Source of the DNA: Planctomycetota bacterium
Lineage (GTDB): Bacteria; Planctomycetota; GCA-002687715
NCBI GenBank assembly: GCA_009691765.1
Contig: SIAO01000001.1
Location: forward strand, 266,383 to 330,382
Length of the DNA stretch: 64,000 nucleotides
Direction: 5' to 3'
Position 1 is the first letter of the stretch. The number at the start of each line of letters is the position of its first letter. The notes below the pieces were generated by a model. That model did not search any database, was not told the origin of the DNA, and worked only from the letters and a program-made list of their open reading frames with translations. Shown here one piece after another: positions 52,417-61,062 of this stretch. Both the position numbers and the translations under genes were made by a program.

Positions 52417-53724
52417 CTATCCCCCACGCAGGCGTTGCAGCAGAGCCGCGATTTCATGAACACGGCGGCGGTTGCGCTCAATGCGGCGTAGCAAACCAGA
52501 TTGAGTGTCCACGGTCGGCAAGGGTGCTTGCCGGGCTCGCTCATAGATTCGCACCAACTTGGCGGCGTGCGATTGCGGCGTTTCTAAAACGGGCGCCGGC
52601 GCATGGGCGTAGCGCTGCAGCATGGTCGGGTCAGCGAGAATGCTGCGCAGCGCCGCTGCCAAAGGCTCCGGTGAATCCACGCTCAGCGCAAAACCGCGCG
52701 CCCCGATGCGCTCCGACAACGCCCCGCGGTTGGACACAATCAACGGCAAGCGCAAATGCAGCGCCTCATCCACCACGAGGCCATAGGTTTCACGAGCCAA
52801 GCTCGGAAACACGGCAACATCAGCCGTAGCGGCTAGGGCACGCAATTCTTCACGCGAATAACGAGGCGCAATATGCGCGCGCCCCGTGAATAACGGAGAC
52901 TCAACGACATCGCCTGCCAAGACAAGTTCGATGGCGCTCCCTTCAGGATCCGCCAACTCCACTGCGCGCGCCAAAAGCTCGACGCCTTTCAATTTTGAGA
53001 GATTGCCAAAATGCAGAACGCGCAGCGGCCCTTGCGGGAACGCTCGCCCCCGAGGAGGGAGAGGAAGAAGTGGTTCCGTACCAAGCGGCAAGATTTCTGG
53101 AACTGAGATGCCACTGTGTCGCGCTAACGCAAGAGCGTGAGCATGGCTTGGCGCCAGCACAACCGCGGCAGCAGCAGCTTCCGCTCGAAATGAAGTCGCG
53201 CGCAAATCTGCGAGAAACCCCAATTCGCTCTCATCAACTCCGAACTTGCTGTACAAACACGGCCCACAATGCGCCGCAGACTGCGGCAACTCGCAGGGCG
53301 TGCAACCATCAGGCATTCTGAAAAACAAGGAGCACGAAGAGAAACTGTCGTGCAATGTGAGCACCGCGGGAATGCCCATGGCGACGGCTCGCCGTGCAAG
53401 ATCATCGCTGAGGTTCCACCAATGGTGAATGTGCACCACATCCGGGCGCAGTTCACCAAGGGCCTGCTCGTAAAGCGGGACAATCCCCGGATCAAACGGA
53501 TCGGCCGGAGTGCGAAAAAGATCTTCGCGAATCAAGCGCAGGACTTGCACGCCTTGGTGCTGCTCTACGCGCGCTTGGGCTTCGCCCGCGACACTCTCAG
53601 AACCGCAGAGCACATCCACTTTGTGGCCAAGCGCAACCAGCGCCGCCACGCTTTGTTCCACTGCGCGCTCGACGCCGCCGCGAAACTCTGGCGGATAGTT
53701 GTGCAACACTTGCAAGATGCGCAT
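52417..53724 (-). CDS. Glycosyltransferase family 4
   Basis: A 435-residue GT-B enzyme: MRILQVLHNYPPEFRGGVER, VVHIHHWWNLSDDLAR, LTLHDSFSSCSLFFRMPDGC with CTPC and CGPC nearby (the cysteine loop shared with other GT4 proteins here), donor half LRVLHFGNLSKLKGVELLAR and RETYGLVVDEALHLRLPLIV. Starts at 53724 in a TGATG overlap with the deacetylase stop. Sugar unknown. Confidence 0.9.
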   Translation of the reverse strand: MRILQVLHNYPPEFRGGVERAVEQSVAALVALGHKVDVLCGSESVAGEAQARVEQHQGVQVLRLIREDLFRTPADPFDPGIVPLYEQALGELRPDVVHIHHWWNLSDDLARRAVAMGIPAVLTLHDSFSSCSLFFRMPDGCTPCELPQSAAHCGPCLYSKFGVDESELGFLADLRATSFRAEAAAAAVVLAPSHAHALALARHSGISVPEILPLGTEPLLPLPPRGRAFPQGPLRVLHFGNLSKLKGVELLARAVELADPEGSAIELVLAGDVVESPLFTGRAHIAPRYSREELRALAATADVAVFPSLARETYGLVVDEALHLRLPLIVSNRGALSERIGARGFALSVDSPEPLAAALRSILADPTMLQRYAHAPAPVLETPQSHAAKLVRIYERARQAPLPTVDTQSGLLRRIERNRRRVHEIAALLQRLRGG

Positions 53725-54482
53725 CAGCTTGCAGTTCCCATGCAGTAGCTGCCTACAAACGCTTCGCCGTAGGTCGCCCCGCGTTCCAGCAAGAGACTGC
53801 GGTACGCATCCAGCCCCAGCACAGCGTGCTCATAATCTTGATAGAGCAACTGCGATGCGTAGCAGCGCACAGCCGCGAGCTTGGTGTCGATGGTGTCGCT
53901 GATGTCGATCACAATGTCTGGCGGGAGCGCACTCCACACGTCGTAGCCGAGGAAATCCATGCGCGCGCGCAAGTCGGGACGCACTTCCATGAGGTGCGCG
54001 ACACTTTGAGCCACTTGCCAATGATCGACATGCAACTCACCCACCCATGGGTAATACACGATGGTGTAGGGCGCTTCCTCAATGACTTTCGCGAGGATCT
54101 CTGCGAACGAACAAGCCAAAGCGTACCGGGCAGCAACAGGGTCTTTCGGCAAGTTGCCAAAAACGTGAATGCCTTCGTCGCTCAAGTTGTCTGGGTAGCC
54201 AAGAAAGCGCAGCTCCTGAACGCCGAGGACAGCCGCCGCAGCACGCGCTTCAGCTTCACGAATGGCCGGATACTCGTCGCGCTTGTAGTGACCGTCGGGA
54301 TCACCTTGGATTCCACTGCCCACACACACCACCGTGATGTGGTCTCCTGCTCGTGCGTGATGCGCCAGTGTGCCGCCGAGGCCCATACTCTCATCATCCG
54401 GATGAGGCGCGATGACCAGCACGCGCCCTCGCGGTGGCGCAGTGAGTACGAGCGGAAGGCGTGGTGGCAAGCCTGAACTCAA
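53724..54482 (-). CDS. PIG-L-family N-deacetylase
   Basis: A 252-residue second PIG-L/LmbE-type hydrolase, not closely alike the first beyond the metal motif: VLVIAPHPDDESMGLGGTLA and later YYPWVGELHVDHWQVAQSV. The sequence between (GSGIQGDPDGHYKRDEYPA) supplies the loop near the zinc site. Likely deacetylates an N-acetylated sugar in the same pathway. Overlaps both neighbours. Confidence 0.9.
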   Translation of the reverse strand: MSSGLPPRLPLVLTAPPRGRVLVIAPHPDDESMGLGGTLAHHARAGDHITVVCVGSGIQGDPDGHYKRDEYPAIREAEARAAAAVLGVQELRFLGYPDNLSDEGIHVFGNLPKDPVAARYALACSFAEILAKVIEEAPYTIVYYPWVGELHVDHWQVAQSVAHLMEVRPDLRARMDFLGYDVWSALPPDIVIDISDTIDTKLAAVRCYASQLLYQDYEHAVLGLDAYRSLLLERGATYGEAFVGSYCMGTAS

Positions 54483-55687
54483 CGGGAGAACTCCACTTCC
54501 GCTTGAAGATTCAAAGAATCGCCCCAGTTGAGTACGAAATCATCTGCATTGAGTGACGGTTGCGTCAGTGGTCGAATGACTTCACGAATCCACGCTTGGT
54601 CGCCCGGCGGCCACCAGCCTCGGTCGACACATTGTCCGAAGACAGCATGCCCACCTGTCGGCTCGAACGGAATGCAGCGCAGATGTTGCGGCAAGAGTCG
54701 GCGCAACACATCTACGCGACTACGACCGCGCGCACGCGTTTCGCCAGGGATGCCTACAACCAGCAACACTCCGATTTCCATTTGCAAACGACGAGCGTCA
54801 ACCACCCAACTCTCAAGTTCATCGACTGTGCACGAAGACCCTGGCATGGATTCCACACCAACGATTCGATCGACTTCGAACACCACGCGTTGCACTCCGG
54901 CATCTTGCAACATGTCCATGGTGTCGCTGCTATCGCGCTCACCAGGGATGACACGCACCGACTGCATCGCGGCTTTGCCACGACAGGCCCTCACAAGTTC
55001 GATCAACTCAGGGCTGATGTCGCGGTCGCGCCATTCGAGCAAACGCGCGCTGCCACCGGCCTGCGCGAGCGGCGCCAAGGCCACATCGCGGTCCAATGCG
55101 ACACTTTGAGCACAGGGCGCTTCGAGAGCCGCGAGCACGGCCGTAGGCGACAAATCGCTGCGCGAGCAACGGCGCGACATCATCGGGACCGTGTCGAGCT
55201 CCGCGAACAAAGCCACGTGAGGGTTGTTCTTCACAGCAGATCCACCAAACGCGGACAAGTCGAGACCACAGCGTGCCGCTGCTGGCACCTCGGCACCGAG
55301 CCACGCGGCCAGCGCAGCTTCGGGGGCCAAAACCGGTGCGTCAATACCTGCTGGAATCGAGGCGCGGTCGCCACCTTCACGCACCCAGCAATCTCCGGCA
55401 AGCAACGCTGGAAGGCCCGCTTCGAGCACCACGCTTCCCGTGTGCGCCATGAATTCGCGCGTTTCGCGCAGATACGGCAGAATCACACCGCTGTTGGGTT
55501 CGGAGCGCAGGGTTGCCACAAAGGCCCCCGGGTCGGTACAAAAGTCCGTGGGCAGGACACGCACCGTGCGACGGAGCGACTGCGCCACACCCGCGAGGAG
55601 TGCAGTTTCTCCAGCCGCATCGCATCCTTCCGGAACAGCGATGAGGTAGAGATTCGAAAGCTCACTCCGTTGGGCCTGCATGAACAT
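54479..55687 (-). CDS. Degenerate B12-binding/radical SAM-like protein lacking the cluster motif
   Basis: A 402-residue protein. Residues 10-130 read as a Rossmann-like domain (LYLIAVPEGCDAAGETALLA; LLAGDCWVREG) in the place of the B12-binding domain, without DxHxxG. From about 165 it follows the order of B12-type radical SAM enzymes: PMMSRRCSRSDLS where RGCxxxCxFC is expected, VQRVVFEVDRIVGVES in the place of the fGvES strand, and EIGVLLVVGIPGETRARG, the conserved GlPGET loop. Only one cysteine (174) remains, so no [4Fe-4S] cluster can form by this motif. Probably a non-catalytic or repurposed homologue. Starts at 55687 or 55681; first gene of the long minus-strand run. Confidence 0.6.
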   Translation of the reverse strand: MFMQAQRSELSNLYLIAVPEGCDAAGETALLAGVAQSLRRTVRVLPTDFCTDPGAFVATLRSEPNSGVILPYLRETREFMAHTGSVVLEAGLPALLAGDCWVREGGDRASIPAGIDAPVLAPEAALAAWLGAEVPAAARCGLDLSAFGGSAVKNNPHVALFAELDTVPMMSRRCSRSDLSPTAVLAALEAPCAQSVALDRDVALAPLAQAGGSARLLEWRDRDISPELIELVRACRGKAAMQSVRVIPGERDSSDTMDMLQDAGVQRVVFEVDRIVGVESMPGSSCTVDELESWVVDARRLQMEIGVLLVVGIPGETRARGRSRVDVLRRLLPQHLRCIPFEPTGGHAVFGQCVDRGWWPPGDQAWIREVIRPLTQPSLNADDFVLNWGDSLNLQAEVEFSR

Positions 55688-55700
55688 AGTGAAGCGCCAG

Positions 55701-57110
55701 ATGGCGGTCGCAAAGGAACTTACCACGGTGCATGAGACGCGGCTACAACAGATCAACGCAGAGCGCATAGATGCGGCGTTGCACGTCTTTGCATTGCTCT
55801 TGTTCATGCTTTTGGGTTTGCTCTCTCTCGATCGCCGCGAGCTGGACAGCGTCGAAGCTGCACACGCCATCGTTGCGTTGCATCAGCTCGAAGGTGGTCC
55901 GTTGCCGGATGTTGCTCCTCAAACCGGGCACTCCGTGCTGCGCGCGTTCAGCTATGTGGCTGGCGCTACGGAACGCTCTTTGCGTATGCCGGGCATCTTT
56001 GCTCTACTGCTTGCTGGCATCATCCTCGCCGCAATAGCGCATCGCTTGTGGGGACCACGAGCTCGAGCCACCACACTCTTCGCTTGCTGCGCCTGTGGGT
56101 TCGTGTTGCACAGCGCACGCCTCGATCCAGAATTGCTCGCAGTGCTACCAGCAGCGTTGTTGTGCGCGTTACTGCTTCCGAATCCACGGCCATGGATCTG
56201 GAATTGCGCTGCAGTTGCGGGCGCGTTCCTCACTCCGCTGCTGGCACCACAGCTCTCGCCAGTCGTCGTGTTGGCCGCGGTGTTCTGCGCGCTTGGCGTC
56301 GGTGCGCGGCCGCGATCTGTGAAACTCGCTTTCACTCTCTGCCTCGCGTTGTACTTGCCCTTCCTTTTAGGTGCTCCCTTCACATGGCCGCCCGCCCCAC
56401 ATGCACCGCCAGATGCGCCGGGCCTCGTCGCATTTTTCCCGGGCACCGACGCTGGGATTGAATTCTTGCTCACCACGTTAATCCTCGGGAGCATCGCCTA
56501 CGCCCTTGGCGAATTGCGCGCACGTCCTGCTGCTGTGCTTCCTCTCAGCATGGGGCTGTTGGCGATCGTGTGCACGCTCGCCGCAAGTGGTCCGCTGTCC
56601 ATGAACGGCGCTCGTCATGTTGTGCTCATGCCTGTCACAGCGCTGTTGCTTGGATACGCGAGTGCTGGCGCACCGCCGCGCATCATGAGATGGTTACTAC
56701 TGGGCGCTCTGTTGGTTTTCGCAGCACTGCTGCTGCGCACACTGCTCTTCGGTGCGCCCATCGCCGCCTCTTCAACTTCAAACACGGCGCCACTTCGCAA
56801 TGTGTTGCAAGCCGCTCGTAGTGAAGGAGCATCGGGTGGGCGTCTCATCCTCGCAGGGCCCGACCGCTTCGCGCTGCTGTATTACACGCGCCGCGGACAC
56901 GATCCGGCGATGCCAGTGCTGCTCTGTCCTGAGGATGTCAGCGAAGCCAATTTGCTTGCACGTTTGGAAGACGCTCTTGGAGTGCGCCCGGGCACAGCGA
57001 ACGCGCCACCCGTGTTGCTTTGGCCGCGTGGCTTGCTGCAGGCTCCCGGAATTGTGGAGAGGCCCCTGCCTGGCCTTGGGCTCGCGCAGCTCGTCGCGGA
57101 GCGTCAGTGA
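55701..57110 (+). CDS. Multi-pass membrane protein, GT-C glycosyltransferase-like
   Basis: A 469-residue integral membrane protein with about ten helices. The first extracytoplasmic loop holds SLDRRELDSVEAAHAIVALH, matching in position the acidic (DE) motif of the ArnT/PMT superfamily, then ATERSLRMPGIFALLLAGII and WGPRARATTLFACCACGFVL as in that family. The C-terminal soluble part starts near APLRNVLQAARSEGASGGRL. It may use a polyprenyl-phosphate sugar donor. An ATG at 55680 would add seven residues and overlap the divergent gene. Read towards the GT2 gene. Confidence 0.68.
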   Translation: MAVAKELTTVHETRLQQINAERIDAALHVFALLLFMLLGLLSLDRRELDSVEAAHAIVALHQLEGGPLPDVAPQTGHSVLRAFSYVAGATERSLRMPGIFALLLAGIILAAIAHRLWGPRARATTLFACCACGFVLHSARLDPELLAVLPAALLCALLLPNPRPWIWNCAAVAGAFLTPLLAPQLSPVVVLAAVFCALGVGARPRSVKLAFTLCLALYLPFLLGAPFTWPPAPHAPPDAPGLVAFFPGTDAGIEFLLTTLILGSIAYALGELRARPAAVLPLSMGLLAIVCTLAASGPLSMNGARHVVLMPVTALLLGYASAGAPPRIMRWLLLGALLVFAALLLRTLLFGAPIAASSTSNTAPLRNVLQAARSEGASGGRLILAGPDRFALLYYTRRGHDPAMPVLLCPEDVSEANLLARLEDALGVRPGTANAPPVLLWPRGLLQAPGIVERPLPGLGLAQLVAERQ

Positions 57111-57126
57111 GCGCTCCCACTGCGCT

Positions 57127-58044
57127 TCAAACGCGCAAAACGCCACGCATGAGGCCGAAAATCTGTTTCACATTGGCTTTGTATTCCGCGCCGAATGGCA
57201 AGTGGCGCTTCACGCGCACGCACTGGCGCAAGCCCACATAGAGCAGAGCTGTCTTCGTGAACAGCACGCCCAAACTGTGGAAATGTTTGCGGTAGAAGCG
57301 AATGCGATTGCGATGCCACTCAGCGGCGAAATCCACGTAGTGCCGCGTGCTGCCACCAAGGTGATGCACCACTTCAGCCTCATCGAGATACCAAAGTTCG
57401 TAGCCAGCTTTGGTCATGCGCAAAGACCAATCGACATCGTTGAAGAACAACCAGAGCTGTTCGTCCATCACGCCAACACGGTCGATCACGGCGCGCGGAA
57501 CTAGCAAGCAAGTCCCGGGCGGTTGATCAACGCGACGCGTGCCGCGATGATCCCACTCTTTCATCTGGTAACTGCGCAGCTCTTTGCCTTCAGGAAAGAA
57601 GTGTTGCAAAGGCGTGTCCCACCACAGCACTGTGCGCAACGATGGAAAACGCATGCAGGCGCGCTGGATTGAACCATCGGGGTTGATCAGCCGAGGCGCC
57701 ACTGCACCGGCCTTGGGGTTCGCCTTCAAGAAGTCATGCAGACGGCGCAGTGCATCAGGGGCCACGCGCGTGTCTGAACCCAACAGCAAAACACTCGCAC
57801 CCTGAGCCAAAGCGATGCCGTCGTTGACACCACCGGCGTAACCACGATTGATGCTGTTGCGTTGCAAGCGGATTTCGGGGAACTCACGCGCCACCATGTC
57901 GGCGCTGCCGTCATGCGAGGCGTTATCCACCACGACAACTTCAACATTGAGGCCGCCGTGTCCACAGCGCAGCGCCGCGAGACATTCGCGCAGTAGTTGC
58001 TGCGTATTCCACGAAAGCACGACGACGGAAACGTCAGGCGTCAC
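57127..58044 (-). CDS. Glycosyltransferase family 2
   Basis: A 305-residue GT2: VSVVVLSWNTQQLLRECLAA, VVVVDNASHDGSADMV, NRGYAGGVNDGIALAQGASV with LLGSDTRV, PPGTCLLVPRAVIDRVGVMD and LWLFFNDVDWSLRMTKAGYE. Resembles rhamnosyltransferases. Its start overlaps the stop of the DUF3299 lipoprotein gene by 4 bp, an odd partner for a transporter operon. Convergent with the GT-C gene. Confidence 0.88.
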   Translation of the reverse strand: MTPDVSVVVLSWNTQQLLRECLAALRCGHGGLNVEVVVVDNASHDGSADMVAREFPEIRLQRNSINRGYAGGVNDGIALAQGASVLLLGSDTRVAPDALRRLHDFLKANPKAGAVAPRLINPDGSIQRACMRFPSLRTVLWWDTPLQHFFPEGKELRSYQMKEWDHRGTRRVDQPPGTCLLVPRAVIDRVGVMDEQLWLFFNDVDWSLRMTKAGYELWYLDEAEVVHHLGGSTRHYVDFAAEWHRNRIRFYRKHFHSLGVLFTKTALLYVGLRQCVRVKRHLPFGAEYKANVKQIFGLMRGVLRV

Positions 58045-58961
58045 TCGAGTTCCTTGAAACTCGTGGCTTTCAGCCGGTAGACGCTGGTGACGAACCCATC
58101 TTCAACGCGCTCGCCCACGTCAATCACACCGGTAACGAGGATGGGAGCCGGGGTCATGTCTACACCCTTCTTGTCTGGGATGGTGACCACCACGACCTGA
58201 TGCACCTCCGGCGGCTTGCCGAAGCAGCAAGACCACAGCGATTCCACCAACAAGAACTCATGGATGTCTTCGACTTCTTCAAGGGTCATCATGTAACCCG
58301 TCAAACCGACTTTTTGATCTTGCAGTTTGCGGACCGCCTCCGGCAGCGGTTTGCCCTCTTCATAGGCGAATCCACCAAGTAAAGACCACGGCGCTTCGCT
58401 GTAGCCATCTGGCATTTTCACAGCCTTGGCGGTGCCCAGTAGAGCGCCGAGGTGTGCGCTGCCACCTGCAGGCAACCGACGATATAGGTCGGCTGCGATC
58501 TGGCGCGAGAGTTCCTTGAGGGCCGCGCGCTGCAAAGCTGTCAACGCTCCGCCGGTGCCGCCTGCCGTCTTGGCCTTGGCGAGAATGTCCTTCAACGCGA
58601 CAGATGCGACTTGCGCGCGAGTGTCAGAAGTACCGAGACTGGCGGCCTCGAGCATGTCCATCAACATGCGCTCGAGTTTCACAGGATCGTCGGCGCCTGC
58701 ATCCCGGCGCACGAGTGGCAACAGCAGACTCTCAACCCCAGCAACAAGATCTACCGACGCCGGTTGCGTGACAGTTGTGGTGGTGCCGTTTGTGGCAGTG
58801 GCATCCACATTCGTCGCACTCGTGCTGTTATTCGGTGAGCCATTTGTCACCGCGGCCTTCGGCCCATCCGCAGGAGCGCGCTTTGGCGCCTCGTCAGAAC
58901 ACGACAGCAAAAGCACTGAGCAACCGACTGCAAACACAAGAGTGAACAGCAAGTGCTTCAT
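58041..58961 (-). CDS. DUF3299-domain lipoprotein
   Basis: A 306-residue protein. Lipoprotein signal with LLLSC (start chosen at 58961, which overlaps the permease stop by ATGA). A Thr/Asn/Ala-rich linker (about 22-70) leads to a helical middle region, and the C-terminal 100 residues match DUF3299: QKVGLTGYMMTLEEVEDIHE, FLLVESLWSCCFGKPPEVHQ, VVVVTIPDKKGVDMTPAPIL and VTGVIDVGE. The two adjacent Cys (SCC) are conserved in this family and may bind metal or form a disulfide. Function of the family is not established; it often accompanies ABC transporters. Confidence 0.8.
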   Translation of the reverse strand: MKHLLFTLVFAVGCSVLLLSCSDEAPKRAPADGPKAAVTNGSPNNSTSATNVDATATNGTTTTVTQPASVDLVAGVESLLLPLVRRDAGADDPVKLERMLMDMLEAASLGTSDTRAQVASVALKDILAKAKTAGGTGGALTALQRAALKELSRQIAADLYRRLPAGGSAHLGALLGTAKAVKMPDGYSEAPWSLLGGFAYEEGKPLPEAVRKLQDQKVGLTGYMMTLEEVEDIHEFLLVESLWSCCFGKPPEVHQVVVVTIPDKKGVDMTPAPILVTGVIDVGERVEDGFVTSVYRLKATSFKELE

Positions 58962-60247
58962 GATTGCGGCGCGAGCCCCGTGGCGATGTCTTCGCGATAG
59001 GCATGCAGCGCAGGCACCACGCCTGCACAGGCCCCGAGCAGTGTAACCAGCAGCAGAAGCGCCCCTTCTTGCAGCCAAAGCACGCCAGCCTGAGGCGCAA
59101 ACCCTGCGGCAGATTGCACCGCGCCAGCACCCAAGAGCACCAACACATGCCCCCCGATCAAGCCAGCAAGCGCGCCTACAAAGGTGATGACAACCGCTTC
59201 GAGCACGACCACACCAAACACCGTGCGCCGATGCGCGCCAACGGCCCGCAGAATTGCGATCTCGCGTTTTCGCGCCGCCATGCTGTTGTAAATCGCCACC
59301 ATGATGCTGATGACGCCGAGCACCGTGACCAGCGCCGCGGTGATCAAATAGATACTGTCCACGCGGCCCACGATGTGAAACAGTGTCTGCAATTCCGCCG
59401 CCACTTCCGCAACGCCAAACTCACTGCGGTTCATGAGCCGCGGCAGCAAGAGCGCTTTGTGAATCCCGGGCTTCGGGAAAAGCAGAATCGAAGACAGTCC
59501 CACTTCTGAATTGCTGCCAATAACACCGCCAGCGTGGTCCGGGATCGCATAGAAACTTGCAAGGTCAATGAACACGACGCGGTCCACGGGCGTGCCCGTG
59601 GGTTTCAGTACGCCGACCACAGTCCAAAGATGTTCGTCTTTGTGTTCTTTCCCACCTTCGACGCCGTGAGTGGGCTCGATGAGCGCGCCGACGCCGATGT
59701 CGAGCGCCTCCGCAACTTCGGCGCCGATGACAGCTTCTGCGTGATCATGCCCATGATCGTGCGCTGCACCCGCACCACTGCGCATGTCCGCGATGGCGTG
59801 GGCCAACGCATCTGCGTCGCACACGAAGGGCCGCCCTGCCGCGAGTTTCGCTGCGCCGATGCCGGCGGGATGTGGGAACGCTGCATCGAAAAGTGCTTCC
59901 GTCGTGCCCACCACTCGGTAACCGCGAAAACTGTCGCCAACGGCATAGGGCACAGCGAGACGCACTGAAGGATGCGCCTTCAGTTCTTCATACACCGACC
60001 ACGGGACCAAACCTGAGCTGCGGTCCAAGTGATAGACGCTATTCAATACGAGCTGCAACCGAGAACCAGGCGGACCGACCACGAGGCTGTATCCGCGGCC
60101 TGGCTCCATGAAATGCTTTTCGAGGGATGCTCGCAACAACAGAATCGCGACCACTAACGCGACGCCGACACCTGCGGACAAAGCTGTCAATACGGAAGAC
60201 AATCGCCGCTGCGCAATACCGCGCCGCACCAAAGTGAGCAGCGTCAT
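58958..60247 (-). CDS. ABC transporter permease, FtsX/LolC family, with His-rich loop
   Basis: A 429-residue permease: N-terminal helix about 18-40, large extracytoplasmic domain about 45-290, three C-terminal helices from about 300 with the family stretch NSMAARKREIAILRAVGAHR. In the outer domain two histidine clusters stand out: HDHGHDH (163-169; 59741-59761) and GGKEHKDEHLW. These suggest binding of zinc or a similar metal. Start at 60247 overlaps the ATPase stop (ATGA); two codons upstream is another ATG at 60253. Confidence 0.88.
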   Translation of the reverse strand: MTLLTLVRRGIAQRRLSSVLTALSAGVGVALVVAILLLRASLEKHFMEPGRGYSLVVGPPGSRLQLVLNSVYHLDRSSGLVPWSVYEELKAHPSVRLAVPYAVGDSFRGYRVVGTTEALFDAAFPHPAGIGAAKLAAGRPFVCDADALAHAIADMRSGAGAAHDHGHDHAEAVIGAEVAEALDIGVGALIEPTHGVEGGKEHKDEHLWTVVGVLKPTGTPVDRVVFIDLASFYAIPDHAGGVIGSNSEVGLSSILLFPKPGIHKALLLPRLMNRSEFGVAEVAAELQTLFHIVGRVDSIYLITAALVTVLGVISIMVAIYNSMAARKREIAILRAVGAHRRTVFGVVVLEAVVITFVGALAGLIGGHVLVLLGAGAVQSAAGFAPQAGVLWLQEGALLLLVTLLGACAGVVPALHAYREDIATGLAPQS

Positions 60248-60906
60248 GCGCACAGCTCTTTCATCGTCTGCACGGAACTGAAATGCTGCATCACTTCGGG
60301 CTCATGCGTGACGCAAATGAGCGTGGCGCGCTGTTCGCGAGCACTTTCCAACAGCAGTTTCAGTGCGATGGCTGCGTTCTCTGGATCCAAGCTTGCTGTT
60401 GGTTCATCGGCGAGCAGGACCGCAGGCTTCGGAGCAAGAGCGCGAGCAAGACACACCCGCTGCTGCTCACCCACGGAAAGCTGCGCGGGCTTCGCCGCGG
60501 CTCTGTGCGCGACGCCTGTGCGTTCCAACATCGCCAGCGCCGCACGCCGCGCTTCCGCAGCGTGCACCCCCGCGAAGTGCAAAGGCAGCATCACGTTCTC
60601 GAGAGCGCTCAGTCCTTGAAGCAAGTGGAAAGACTGAAACACGAAGCCCACTTGCCGTGCGCGATGGCGATCACGCTGCGCTTCGGGCATCCCGCGCAAC
60701 TCTGCTCCAGCCACCACAACGCTGCCTGCTTGAACTGGCAAGATTCCAGCGAGCACATTGAGCAGCGTGCTCTTGCCGGACCCACTGGCGCCGCGCACGC
60801 AGACATGCTCCCCCGCAGCAACGCTCCAGCGCTTCACGGCGAGGACGGTGCGCTCACCGCCTGCATCAGAAAAACGGATTCGCAAGTCGGAGACTTCCAC
60901 GCTCAT
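60244..60906 (-). CDS. ABC transporter ATP-binding protein, LolD/MacB type
   Basis: A 220-residue ATPase: Walker A GASGSGKST, Q-loop FQSFHL, signature LSVGEQQRVCLARALA (Val for the usual Gly at the third position), Walker B VLLADEPTASLD, switch VTHE. Partner of the His-rich FtsX-type permease downstream. First gene of the operon ATPase-permease-DUF3299-GT2. Confidence 0.92.
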   Translation of the reverse strand: MSVEVSDLRIRFSDAGGERTVLAVKRWSVAAGEHVCVRGASGSGKSTLLNVLAGILPVQAGSVVVAGAELRGMPEAQRDRHRARQVGFVFQSFHLLQGLSALENVMLPLHFAGVHAAEARRAALAMLERTGVAHRAAAKPAQLSVGEQQRVCLARALAPKPAVLLADEPTASLDPENAAIALKLLLESAREQRATLICVTHEPEVMQHFSSVQTMKELCA

Positions 60907-60963
60907 GGTCGGGATTCTCCGTTGCCGCAGGCTGTCCGTCCACCGCTACCTCGCGACGCCACA

Positions 60964-60992
60964 TTGACCGCAGATGCCAGCACGCCCTATGT
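60964..60992 (+). promoter_or_regulatory. Possible promoter of the CotH gene
   Basis: TTGACC (60964-60969), 17 bases, then CTATGT (60987-60992; or TATGTC one base on). The -35 match is good and the -10 weak. It lies about 70 bases before the CotH-family start in the 156-bp gap. Confidence 0.32.
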
Positions 60993-61062
60993 CGCTGCAA
61001 CATGCTCCTCGCTGTAGACTTGGCTCACGCTCCCTGTGATCACCAGCGAGCGCCCATGAAGC

